Shown here piece after piece: positions 6,173 to 12,445 of a stretch of DNA of 12,445 bases (positions are counted from its first letter, which is position 1; every line of letters starts with the position of its first letter). Under the pieces are notes generated by a model. It searched no databases, was not told where the DNA came from, and saw only the letters and a program-made list of their open reading frames with translations. Location: positions 1 to 12,445 of the forward strand of contig WJKT01000102.1 of the NCBI GenBank assembly GCA_014728955.1, in the 5' to 3' direction. Origin of the DNA: Candidatus Peregrinibacteria bacterium (GTDB taxonomy: Bacteria; Patescibacteriota; Gracilibacteria; UBA1369; PNNO01). The position numbers and the translations under genes are program-made.

Positions 6173-6612
6173 TAAAAAAATTACTTACCATATCGATCGT
6201 ATTCATTATTGGCCTCGGTGCCATGCCGATAGCTACTGCTCAGCAAGGTATTGATCCGAGTTTAAAACCAATAAACTCTCCCGACATACCCGCTACAGGA
6301 CCGGGAACAAAAGAAGAATGTGAGAAAAAAAACGGGACATGGGACGAAGAAGCAAAACTGTGTCGCGGATTTGAAGACGAACCGATTAATGCGTTTTTAC
6401 AAATTATCGGAGGAGCTATTTTAATGCTTTCAGGTGGTATTGCAGTTATTGTTATTGGTGTAGGAGGCATTATGTACATCACCTCACGCGGAAACCAACA
6501 ACAGCTTGAGTTCGCTAAAAACACCCTTCTTTACGGCATTATTGGAATGCTCGTTATTATATTCTCCTACTTTATTATCAGATGGGTGCTTAATATTATT
6601 ATCGGCCTTTAA
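6169..6612 (+). CDS. VirB2/TrbC-like pilin protein E
   Basis: The product has 147 residues from the ATG at 6169, which gives a clean signal peptide (IKKLLTISIVFIIGLGAMP, cleavage near ATA-Q, 24/25). A longer in-frame start at 6106 would put a polar extension ahead of the signal and is rejected. The exported segment holds a Cys51...Cys65 pair around NGTWDEEAK, a small 'C..NGtW....C' pattern, probably one disulfide. Helices at about 75-105 and 115-146 flank the loop SRGNQQQLEFAKN, the same pattern as proteins C and D. It is the last gene of the pilT operon. Its TAA stop overlaps the metG stop on the other strand by four bases (6609-6612), and no hairpin terminator is seen before it. Confidence 0.76.
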   Translation: MIKKLLTISIVFIIGLGAMPIATAQQGIDPSLKPINSPDIPATGPGTKEECEKKNGTWDEEAKLCRGFEDEPINAFLQIIGGAILMLSGGIAVIVIGVGGIMYITSRGNQQQLEFAKNTLLYGIIGMLVIIFSYFIIRWVLNIIIGL

Positions 6613-8132
6613 CGATCCTCCTCTTCTATCCGGGGAAATAATTTTCCAACATTCGTAAGCGTTTCTCCCGATTTTAATTCACCCCACAACTGCATTTGAG
6701 CGGGATTTTCGTCCTCTATAGAAACACCCAAACCGTTGAGAATTTTTTCCGAAGCTTCGGGAATAAACGGATAAAATGCCCCGGCAATATGCCGCAGCAT
6801 TTCAAGCAAATTATACAAAATAACACACACTTTCTCCTTATCCTCTTTTGCAACGACCCACGGTTTTTCATCTTCGATATATTTATTTGCATCATCAACA
6901 TGTGCCATTATTTCTTCAATGGCTTTTTTTAAATTAAATGCTTCAACCGCCTGATGATATCGTTGCCACATAGCCGCATATTTTTGTGTAAAATGCTCGA
7001 CATCCTTTGGTTTTTCAGGAATAACACCGTCACAATATCGTTTTGTCATGGAAAAAACACGATTAACCAAATTCCCCAAATTGTTTGCCAACTCACTATT
7101 ATAAACATCGATAAAACGTTCTACGGTAAAATCTCCGTCATCGGTTGTGGGAATTTCACGAAGCAAATAATATCGTAATGGCTCTCTCCCATACTGTTCA
7201 GAAATATCCACCGGTGCCACAACATTTTCCAACGACTTACTCATTTTGTGACCTCCGGAGGTTATAAAACCATGTACATAAATAGATTTTGGAATTTTAA
7301 GACCCGCGGAAAGCAACATACCAATCCAAATACCGGCATGAAAACGAAGAATATCTTTCCCGATCACATGTACATCCGCCGGCCAATATTTTTCAAAACT
7401 CACTCCGTTTTTTTCATACCCCAATGCCGTAATATAATTTGAAAGAGCATCACACCAAACATACATCGTTTGTGTCGGATCGTTCGGAACCTCAATTCCC
7501 CACTGCAAAGCTTCTTTAGGCCGTGAAAAACTAACATCATTCAAGCCTTCTTTCACCACATTGAGAAATTCTTTTTTTCGTGATTCAGGAACAATTTTTA
7601 ATTCATCGGTTTCAATAAGTTTTTCTATACGCTTTGAATATTTTGAAAGTCTGAAAAAGTAATTCTCTTCGGAAAACCGATGAGCTTCTTTTTTATGAAC
7701 GGGACATTTCCCATCAATCAATTCTTTTTCGGTTATATACGATTCACATCCGCTACAATAAAATCCTTCATAACTGTCTTTGTAAATATCGCCGTTTTCG
7801 AAAAGCACACGCCACAATTTCTTTGCACCCGCTTTATGACGATCAGACGTTGTACGAATAAAATCATCATATGTTAAATTAAGGTATTCTTTTAATTCAA
7901 TATTTAATTGCGCCATCATATCAACATGCTCCTGTGGTGATATACCGCGTTCTTCGGCGGTATCAGCAATTTTCATACCATGCTCGTCAGTCCCCGTTAA
8001 AAAATACACATCATCACCTATAATACGATGATATCGGGCAAGGGCATCAGCCTGAACCGCTTCCATTGCAAATCCTATATGTGGTGCGGAATTGGCATAA
8101 GGAATCGCCGTCGTTACATAAAAACGTTCCAT
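6609..8132 (-). CDS. metG: Methionyl-tRNA synthetase
   Basis: The product is a class I synthetase that charges tRNA-Met with methionine. It has 507 residues, the short form without a C-terminal EMAPII-like tRNA-binding domain. The Rossmann domain begins FYVTTAIPYANSAPHIG, and the HIGH motif reads HIGF at 18-21. FLTGTDEHGMKI (44-55) follows. A single zinc knuckle has Cys126, Cys129, Cys143 and His146. The methionine pocket and linker region includes MYVWCDALSNY (223-233), then GKDILRFH (258-265) and KMSKS at 296-300. The helical anticodon domain follows, with NNLGNLVNRV and a DANKYIEDEKPW segment typical of MetRS. The final FPRIE is the usual end of the core. It lies 59 bases after pilX with its own likely promoter and converges on the pilin array. 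The Phe in place of the second His of HIGH is the one oddity. Confidence 0.97.
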   Translation of the reverse strand: MERFYVTTAIPYANSAPHIGFAMEAVQADALARYHRIIGDDVYFLTGTDEHGMKIADTAEERGISPQEHVDMMAQLNIELKEYLNLTYDDFIRTTSDRHKAGAKKLWRVLFENGDIYKDSYEGFYCSGCESYITEKELIDGKCPVHKKEAHRFSEENYFFRLSKYSKRIEKLIETDELKIVPESRKKEFLNVVKEGLNDVSFSRPKEALQWGIEVPNDPTQTMYVWCDALSNYITALGYEKNGVSFEKYWPADVHVIGKDILRFHAGIWIGMLLSAGLKIPKSIYVHGFITSGGHKMSKSLENVVAPVDISEQYGREPLRYYLLREIPTTDDGDFTVERFIDVYNSELANNLGNLVNRVFSMTKRYCDGVIPEKPKDVEHFTQKYAAMWQRYHQAVEAFNLKKAIEEIMAHVDDANKYIEDEKPWVVAKEDKEKVCVILYNLLEMLRHIAGAFYPFIPEASEKILNGLGVSIEDENPAQMQLWGELKSGETLTNVGKLFPRIEEEDR

Positions 8133-8157
8133 AATAATTGATTAATATTCAGATAGT

Positions 8158-8185
8158 ATTTTAGCCTTTATTTGAAAAGATTCAA
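8158..8185 (-). promoter_or_regulatory. Likely promoter for metG
   Basis: On the minus strand, TTGAAT (8185-8180) and TAAAAT (8163-8158) are 16 bases apart. The expected start near 8151 gives a leader of about 20 bases before the ATG at 8132, similar to the other two promoters. It lacks the extended TG seen in those. The spacer is short, so this is weaker than the others. The gene may instead be read from the pilus operon. Confidence 0.42.
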
Positions 8186-8186
8186 A
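8171..8186. repeat. Small perfect inverted repeat upstream of metG
   Basis: TTTGAA (8171-8176) and TTCAAA (8181-8186) form a 6-bp perfect dyad with an AAGA centre. It overlaps the proposed metG -35 box and follows the pilX stop. It is too weak and AT-rich for a convincing terminator and has no T-tract directly after it on either strand. It may be a chance repeat. Confidence 0.3.
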
Positions 8187-8191
8187 GAGAG

Positions 8192-9367
8192 TTATTCTTC
8201 AGTAGACGCAAATCCTGTCGTAGTTTCCTTATCATCCGCTGTATCAGTTCGATAAAGTGAGAAATTAAATACCGGCAAAAAGCTGTCTGGCCTAATAAGA
8301 GCTTCCAGCTGTTTTCGTAATTTTCCGTACGAACCAACGGATGTTATTTTGGCAAATTCGCGAATAATCTGCTGATCGGGAACAATAATTCTGTAATAAA
8401 TTGTTGCTTGTTCTTCTTTTGTTATACCCGGTTTTTCTTGTAATACTTCGGGATTAAAAATGTTTGTAAGAGTTAAATAATTTGTTTGATGACCACTTAA
8501 AAAGCTTTTAATTGTATAGGGATCTGTTTGATTATTATTCGGATCCCACACTTTTGATTGTGTTGTATATGACTCCGCCTGCGCATCCCATTCAAGAACA
8601 TATGATTCACGTGCCCATTTCCAAATAAAATTATTACAATTAGCCGGATAGAAAATATCACTTTCCGGATCGGTAAAATCACTATCACTGTCCCCCGTCC
8701 CCAGACAAGTGGGCATTGCTGAAGTACTTCCTTCAAAAACAGGCATATAATCACCTATTGACTCTGTATAAAAAGTCTTATCCCCCGGTGGGTTTTCGCT
8801 GATGCCGGTAATTTTCCAGCGAAGCATATCAACAACAATGCCGCTTTCATCACTATGTCTATACTGCGACTTTATTTCTGCATCTATAAAAAATTCAACT
8901 CTGAAATTGGTAATTTTTTCCACACGACCATCTTCTTGTACAGTAAATAAGGGAATGCTTACACTATCACTCAATCCAAGCTTGTTATATTGATATTTTT
9001 TCGGCGAATCCTGGGCAATTTCCTTGCTAACTATTTCCGTATCAACAAAAGGGTACGTATGTGTTTTATTCTCAATTGAATATTCAAAAGTTAAATCTTC
9101 TTCAAGATCTGTTTCTCCTTGGCTACCCTTATACATTCCATCCTGCTGTGTTTCGTAACCGGGAAGATTTTGATGTAAATCAAGAAGTGCGCTTTCCACC
9201 CCAGATTCAGCCGCATAAGAAGCTTTTCCCGCATTAATAATGTCACTTGTAATGCGAACCTCACGTATAACCAAATTACTAAGTCCAAGAGCAAGCGTCA
9301 TGAGAATTCCCATGATTAAAAGTGCGATTATAAGAGCACTGCCTTTTTGTGTTTTGCTTGCTTTCAT
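8192..9367 (-). CDS. PilX/GspK-like minor pilin
   Basis: The product has 391 residues. The N-terminus MKASKTQKG-SALIIALLIMGILMTLALG is a prepilin leader cut after Gly9 and a membrane helix, but position 5 of the mature form is Ile, not Glu. Lack of Glu5 is typical of PilX and GspK, which cap the pilus tip. The conserved 'AGKASYAAESGVESALLDL' stretch (about 46-64) is the PilX N-terminal pattern. The large head holds Cys221 and Cys244 around an acidic loop (226-237) with acids at EF-hand positions 1, 3, 5 and 12. The C-terminus ITSVGSYGKLRKQLEALI is typical of CPR PilX proteins. It starts 3 bases after the PilW-like stop and is the last pilus gene on this strand. Gene name assignment between pilX and gspK is uncertain. 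Confidence 0.85.
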   Translation of the reverse strand: MKASKTQKGSALIIALLIMGILMTLALGLSNLVIREVRITSDIINAGKASYAAESGVESALLDLHQNLPGYETQQDGMYKGSQGETDLEEDLTFEYSIENKTHTYPFVDTEIVSKEIAQDSPKKYQYNKLGLSDSVSIPLFTVQEDGRVEKITNFRVEFFIDAEIKSQYRHSDESGIVVDMLRWKITGISENPPGDKTFYTESIGDYMPVFEGSTSAMPTCLGTGDSDSDFTDPESDIFYPANCNNFIWKWARESYVLEWDAQAESYTTQSKVWDPNNNQTDPYTIKSFLSGHQTNYLTLTNIFNPEVLQEKPGITKEEQATIYYRIIVPDQQIIREFAKITSVGSYGKLRKQLEALIRPDSFLPVFNFSLYRTDTADDKETTTGFASTEE

Positions 9368-9370
9368 AGG

Positions 9371-10081
9371 TTATAAATTTGTTTGATGATTATAAACACG
9401 TGAAGAAACAGTTGTTTGTAAATCCATACTAAAGTTTTTCGCCTGCTCCCCACGACCACTCACCGAAGCATACAGACTAACGGAAGGTTGAAATTGTACG
9501 GGACCGCATCCTATATTATCTATATCAAAAGGATCCGCTAACGGCGCAATTTCAAACATAAAATTATCAAGTTGTATACTTTTTAAAGTTATTTCGGTAA
9601 ACCCGTCAAAGCCGGGAGCCGCAATCCATCCACGTTCGAACGCTTCTTTTTCTTCCCGTAAATAAAAAAGTTTTTTGGTTTCATCCTGCGTATCGTCTTC
9701 AAGTAAAAAAATTGTCCTTTCTGTTCCTTCATGATTAACCAAGGCAAGATAATTTTCTGAAGACACTCCTTTTAATGCAAGACATCCGGAAGAAGTTTCT
9801 TGTGGAGTTCTTGCAAAACCATCTCCTTGGATATCACCCGCCAAATCCAACGATCCCGTACATCCGTAATCAATCGTCTTTGCTCGGGCTTCTTGCCCGA
9901 TTAAATCAAATATATAACGAACTTCGGAATACATTGCACGCACAACGTTAGCTTCCCGTTGCGATCTGGCAATATCAAGATATGCACTACTGATTGAAGT
10001 AATAAAAATCATAAAAATAGCAATTGCAACAAGTACTTCTATTAACGTAAAACCTTTTTGTGTCTGCTTTGTTTTTTCCAT
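9371..10081 (-). CDS. PilW/GspJ-like minor pilin
   Basis: The product has 236 residues. The prepilin leader MEKTKQTQKG is followed by FTLIEVLVAIAIFMIFITSISS, with cleavage expected after Gly10 and Glu at position 5. The helix continues into 'ARSQREANVVRAMYSEVRYIFDLIGQEAR' (about 38-66), the PilW/GspJ-type region where residues near 60 often form 'L.~eiR~a'. The globular head has cysteines at 74, 100 and 192. The C-terminus is LQTTVSSRVYNHQ. In type II secretion and type IV pili, GspJ/PilW sits in the tip complex with H-, I- and K-type subunits. It lies 7 bases after the PilV-like stop and 3 bases before the PilX-like gene. PilD, the peptidase needed to process it, is not in the window. Confidence 0.83.
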   Translation of the reverse strand: MEKTKQTQKGFTLIEVLVAIAIFMIFITSISSAYLDIARSQREANVVRAMYSEVRYIFDLIGQEARAKTIDYGCTGSLDLAGDIQGDGFARTPQETSSGCLALKGVSSENYLALVNHEGTERTIFLLEDDTQDETKKLFYLREEKEAFERGWIAAPGFDGFTEITLKSIQLDNFMFEIAPLADPFDIDNIGCGPVQFQPSVSLYASVSGRGEQAKNFSMDLQTTVSSRVYNHQTNL

Positions 10082-10088
10082 AGTGTAA

Positions 10089-10736
10089 TTACATAGTTCC
10101 CGATTTCCAATCGGTTAAAATCATTGGTATACGAAGTTGTTGTTCTCTACTTCTTTCTTCCCATTCCACCACAGCGGTAACGTTTAATTTCAACTTATAG
10201 GTATCTTCCTCCAAACCTCCTTCATACGGAACGGTCTCAATTTCAACCCACCTTTTAAAACCACTAAAATTATTAACTGGTTCGTGTGTATATTCTGTAT
10301 AATCAGATTCTCTGATATAGAGCTTGCTTTTTTCATCATTGTAAAGAGCAAGTTCCCACGGTGAAGCCGCAGTAACGGTATCAACGTCATTAACAAAATC
10401 AGCACCTTGACCACATTGCCCTTTTGAAAAAAGTGCATGTTTTTTTTGAATAATATAATTACCATCACCAACAAAAGGTTCTCCGAAAAACGCATAATCC
10501 CCGTTCCCTCTCCAATATTGATTTTGGAGCCAGTTGCCATCCCTAATATTCCGGACACCTTCAAGCGCTTCTTGTGCAAGATTATAAGCAATAATTCTAT
10601 TTACATTATTTCTGTTCGCACGCATTGAAGAAACAAGAAGATTGGTTGCTGTCATAATAATCAATACAACAATTGAAATAGCCACAATTACCTCCGGAAT
10701 CGAAAATCCTTTTTGTTTTTTATTAATTTGTATCAT
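10089..10736 (-). CDS. PilV/GspI-like minor pilin
   Basis: The product has 215 residues. The leader MIQINKKQKG is followed by FSIPEVIVAISIVVLIIMTA, with cleavage after Gly10, Pro at 4 and Glu at 5. A signature 'RIIAYNLAQEALEGVRNIRDGNW' lies at about 47-69, the usual PilV region in Patescibacteria. The C-terminus has GFKRWVEIE and a strand pair ending LTDWKSG, both recurrent in this family. Its start lies inside the GspH-like gene (14-base overlap, 10723-10736), so translation may be coupled. The role is as a minor subunit helping to start or decorate pili. PilE-like is an alternative, but length and signature favour PilV/GspI. Confidence 0.85.
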   Translation of the reverse strand: MIQINKKQKGFSIPEVIVAISIVVLIIMTATNLLVSSMRANRNNVNRIIAYNLAQEALEGVRNIRDGNWLQNQYWRGNGDYAFFGEPFVGDGNYIIQKKHALFSKGQCGQGADFVNDVDTVTAASPWELALYNDEKSKLYIRESDYTEYTHEPVNNFSGFKRWVEIETVPYEGGLEEDTYKLKLNVTAVVEWEERSREQQLRIPMILTDWKSGTM

Positions 10737-11340
10737 TGTTCGTATAGGTTTGTGTGTTTACGTTACCGGTAAGCAAATCAAATATCACTTGGCGTTTATC
10801 AAGATCGCTGTCGGAATCTTCGTACCCGATGACAACCGTCATCTTGGCTTCGTCGGTGGTGATTAATGGCTCTTCAACTTCGATCCGCGCATCCGGCGGA
10901 GCAAAAAAGAGCGTTATGCTGTCTGAAACCTCATTGCCGTATAGTTGAATATTTTTGATAACAATATCACTTTCTCTGTTTATTTGCTTAGTAACAGGAA
11001 GCGCATCATTCAACGGACACCGAGAACCTTTTGCAGCCAATCGGTCATACGGTGTATACAGTGACTGTATAAATCCCCCCTCGGTTAAACTAAAACCAAA
11101 ACAAAGAGAAGAAGCACCAGTAACAGTACCACTACCGCTATCATAATATCCCGCCCGCGTTTTTTCACGAGCTTCCACAATACTTGAATGAAGAGAATTG
11201 GCCGCAATATCAAGTTTCACTTTTTTTCTCGCAACGCCATAACTTGAAACACCAAGTAAGACAACCATGCTGATAACCCCAAGTACAATCAAAATTTCAA
11301 CTAAGGTAAACCCTTTTTTTTTTGACAGACCTTGTTTCAT
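10723..11340 (-). CDS. GspH/FimT-like minor pilin
   Basis: The product has 205 residues. The leader MKQGLSKKKG is followed by FTLVEILIVLGVISMVVLLGV, with cleavage after Gly10 and Glu at 5. 'IAANSLHSSIVEAREKTRAGYYD' (about 45-67) is the helix-to-head junction typical of GspH/FimT proteins. Two cysteines (80 and 108) could form a disulfide. Its ATG overlaps the pilC stop by one base (TAATG), and its end overlaps the PilV-like gene by 14 bases. The first codons contain a 10-base A tract (plus-strand T at 11314-11323). A motif DSDSDLD near 175-181 recalls the acidic loop in the PilX-like protein, but lacks the last EF-hand acid. It probably belongs to the tip complex. Confidence 0.85.
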   Translation of the reverse strand: MKQGLSKKKGFTLVEILIVLGVISMVVLLGVSSYGVARKKVKLDIAANSLHSSIVEAREKTRAGYYDSGSGTVTGASSLCFGFSLTEGGFIQSLYTPYDRLAAKGSRCPLNDALPVTKQINRESDIVIKNIQLYGNEVSDSITLFFAPPDARIEVEEPLITTDEAKMTVVIGYEDSDSDLDKRQVIFDLLTGNVNTQTYTNNDTN

Positions 11341-12445
11341 TACACCAGTTTGGTTAAATCAAATATCGGCATCAAAATTGCAAGCGCAAGCAAGGCAACA
11401 ACAATACCGACAAATAAAATCATGAGCGGTTCAAAAAGTGAGGTTAGTCGTTTAAGCGAATGATCTATTTCCCGATCATAATGATCGGCAATTTTTTGAG
11501 AAATAGATCCGATCGATGCCGACCCTTCCGCAATATTAAGCATTTGGGTAACCGTTTCCGGGAACAGAAACGGCGCATCTTCAAGATTCGCAGAAATCTT
11601 TTCTCCGGATTGCACTTTTTTAATCACTTCCCATATTTTCACACGATACGGAGCGCTGTTCACGGAACTGCCGATAATCTGCAAAGTCTTTAATACGGGC
11701 AATCCCGCTTCGATCAAAATCCCCAGCAAACTGACAAACCGAAGAACCAATACTTTTCTCATTAATGTCCCCACAATAGGAACTTTCAACTTAAAATAAT
11801 CACTTTGAAATTGCCCCACTTCGGTTCCTCGATATACTTTATACAACGAATAAATAACAATAATGCCAATAATAACAAGCCACCAGTATCCCGAGATAAA
11901 AGCACTTATGCCAATAAGCACTTTGGTTGCCGTTGGAAATTGACTTTCACTTAGTCCCCCTTCTTTTAATAAATTTATCAATGTCGGAACAATCCAGACC
12001 ATCATGGCCGCGGCGATCCCGATTAAAACAAGTAAAACGATAACCGGATAAGTAGCTGCCGTAAGTAATTTAATCTGCAATGCATGACTTTTTTCCGTTT
12101 GTTCGGATAACCGAAACAGCATTTTATTAAGATTTCCCGCTGCTTCTCCGGCTTTAATCACGCCAATTTCGGCATCGGTAAAGACATCCGGAAAGCGCGC
12201 CATAGAATCAGACAGAGACTTCCCACTCGAAGTGGAATACTCAAGTGTATTTAAAATACGAGCAAACCGTTGATTCTCCGTCTTGTTCGCAAGCACACCC
12301 AATGTCTGCAACATAGGAATACCGGCATCAATCATCACTGCCATAAGATGAAAGAAATATGCCTTTTCTTTTAAGCTTACGCGGCTGTGATCTATTAAAA
12401 AATCATTAATTTTTGTAAATAATGACGCCTTGCTGTTGTCATAAA
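11340..12445 (-). CDS. pilC: PilC/GspF inner-membrane platform protein (5' end outside window)
   Basis: PilC is the inner-membrane platform that couples the assembly and retraction ATPases to pilin movement. The frame stays open to the right edge, so the ATG at 12344 is internal. The visible upstream residues read as NDFLIDHSRVSLKEKAYFF, like the usual start of the first T2SSF domain. About 367 residues are visible of roughly 400. Two T2SSF repeats are seen: one around MAVMIDAGIPMLQTL, and a second around LRFVSLLGILIEAGLPVLKTL. Both carry the 'l...GlPl...L' pattern. Membrane helices are present in the middle (IVLLVLIGIAAAMMVWIVP; YWWLVIIGIIVIY) and at the end (FEPLMILFVGIVVALLALAI, then LMPIFDL). 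The family-typical 'EPLMIL..G..V.~.~.~i~~Pi~d~' ending is intact. It precedes the minor pilin genes with a one-base overlap. Its promoter is outside the window. Confidence 0.95.
   Translation of the reverse strand, partial: YDNSKASLFTKINDFLIDHSRVSLKEKAYFFHLMAVMIDAGIPMLQTLGVLANKTENQRFARILNTLEYSTSSGKSLSDSMARFPDVFTDAEIGVIKAGEAAGNLNKMLFRLSEQTEKSHALQIKLLTAATYPVIVLLVLIGIAAAMMVWIVPTLINLLKEGGLSESQFPTATKVLIGISAFISGYWWLVIIGIIVIYSLYKVYRGTEVGQFQSDYFKLKVPIVGTLMRKVLVLRFVSLLGILIEAGLPVLKTLQIIGSSVNSAPYRVKIWEVIKKVQSGEKISANLEDAPFLFPETVTQMLNIAEGSASIGSISQKIADHYDREIDHSLKRLTSLFEPLMILFVGIVVALLALAILMPIFDLTKLV

Noticed and set aside
6639..6660. Short dyad GGAAA-TAAT-TTTCC near the metG 3' end as a terminator
   Set aside because: It has only five A/T-rich pairs, no T tract, and is inside the metG coding region.
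1..12445. CRISPR, transposase, integrase or phage genes
   Set aside because: No direct-repeat array and no such protein motifs were seen on either strand. The variable array of small genes is better explained by pilin-like proteins.

Overview
The window looks like chromosomal DNA from a member of the Candidate Phyla Radiation (Patescibacteria). This is inferred from moderately low GC, tightly packed genes and a type IV pilus locus next to an array of small VirB2-like pilins. It also rests on a Firmicutes-style ftsQ-sbp pair and on several conserved-looking but unnamed proteins. The standard bacterial code (table 11) fits: TGA is a real stop at 6170-6172, so this is not a lineage that reads TGA as glycine. 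No rRNA, tRNA, CRISPR array, insertion sequence or prophage gene was seen. All 12.4 kb is coding or short spacer, and no gap is longer than about 80 bases.

Left block, plus strand, 2-851: the C-terminal part of the divisome protein FtsQ, cut by the window edge, followed by Sbp, a small DUF1290 membrane protein that sits beside divIB/ftsQ in Firmicutes. A strong extended -10 promoter (873-902) then starts a three-gene unit, 933-3129. It encodes an uncharacterised acidic-tailed protein with two similar beta-rich halves, a TPR-like protein with a Pro/Lys-rich linker and a C-terminal membrane anchor, and a tRNA-dihydrouridine synthase.

Middle block, plus strand, 3142-6612: a second near-consensus promoter overlaps an 11-bp inverted repeat. 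It drives the retraction ATPase gene pilT and five small secreted/membrane proteins. Each of the five has a signal peptide, a variable exported segment and two C-terminal membrane helices around a short polar loop, which is the VirB2/TrbC-like 'T4SS pilin' layout. The genes overlap or abut (8-nt overlap, 1-nt gap, 8-nt, 1-nt and 4-nt overlaps), so translation is probably coupled.

Right block, minus strand, 12445 down to 6609: pilC (inner-membrane platform, cut by the window edge) is followed by four minor pilins. Their types and order match the GspH-I-J-K / FimT-PilV-PilW-PilX tip complex. metG, encoding methionyl-tRNA synthetase, follows with its own likely promoter. metG and the last pilin-like gene converge and share four bases at their stops. 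The window therefore holds parts of two pilus systems in opposite orientations: type IV pilus parts (PilC, tip pilins and PilT) and an array of VirB2-like pilins physically linked to PilT. PilB, PilD, PilM-Q and VirB4/B6 are not in the window.
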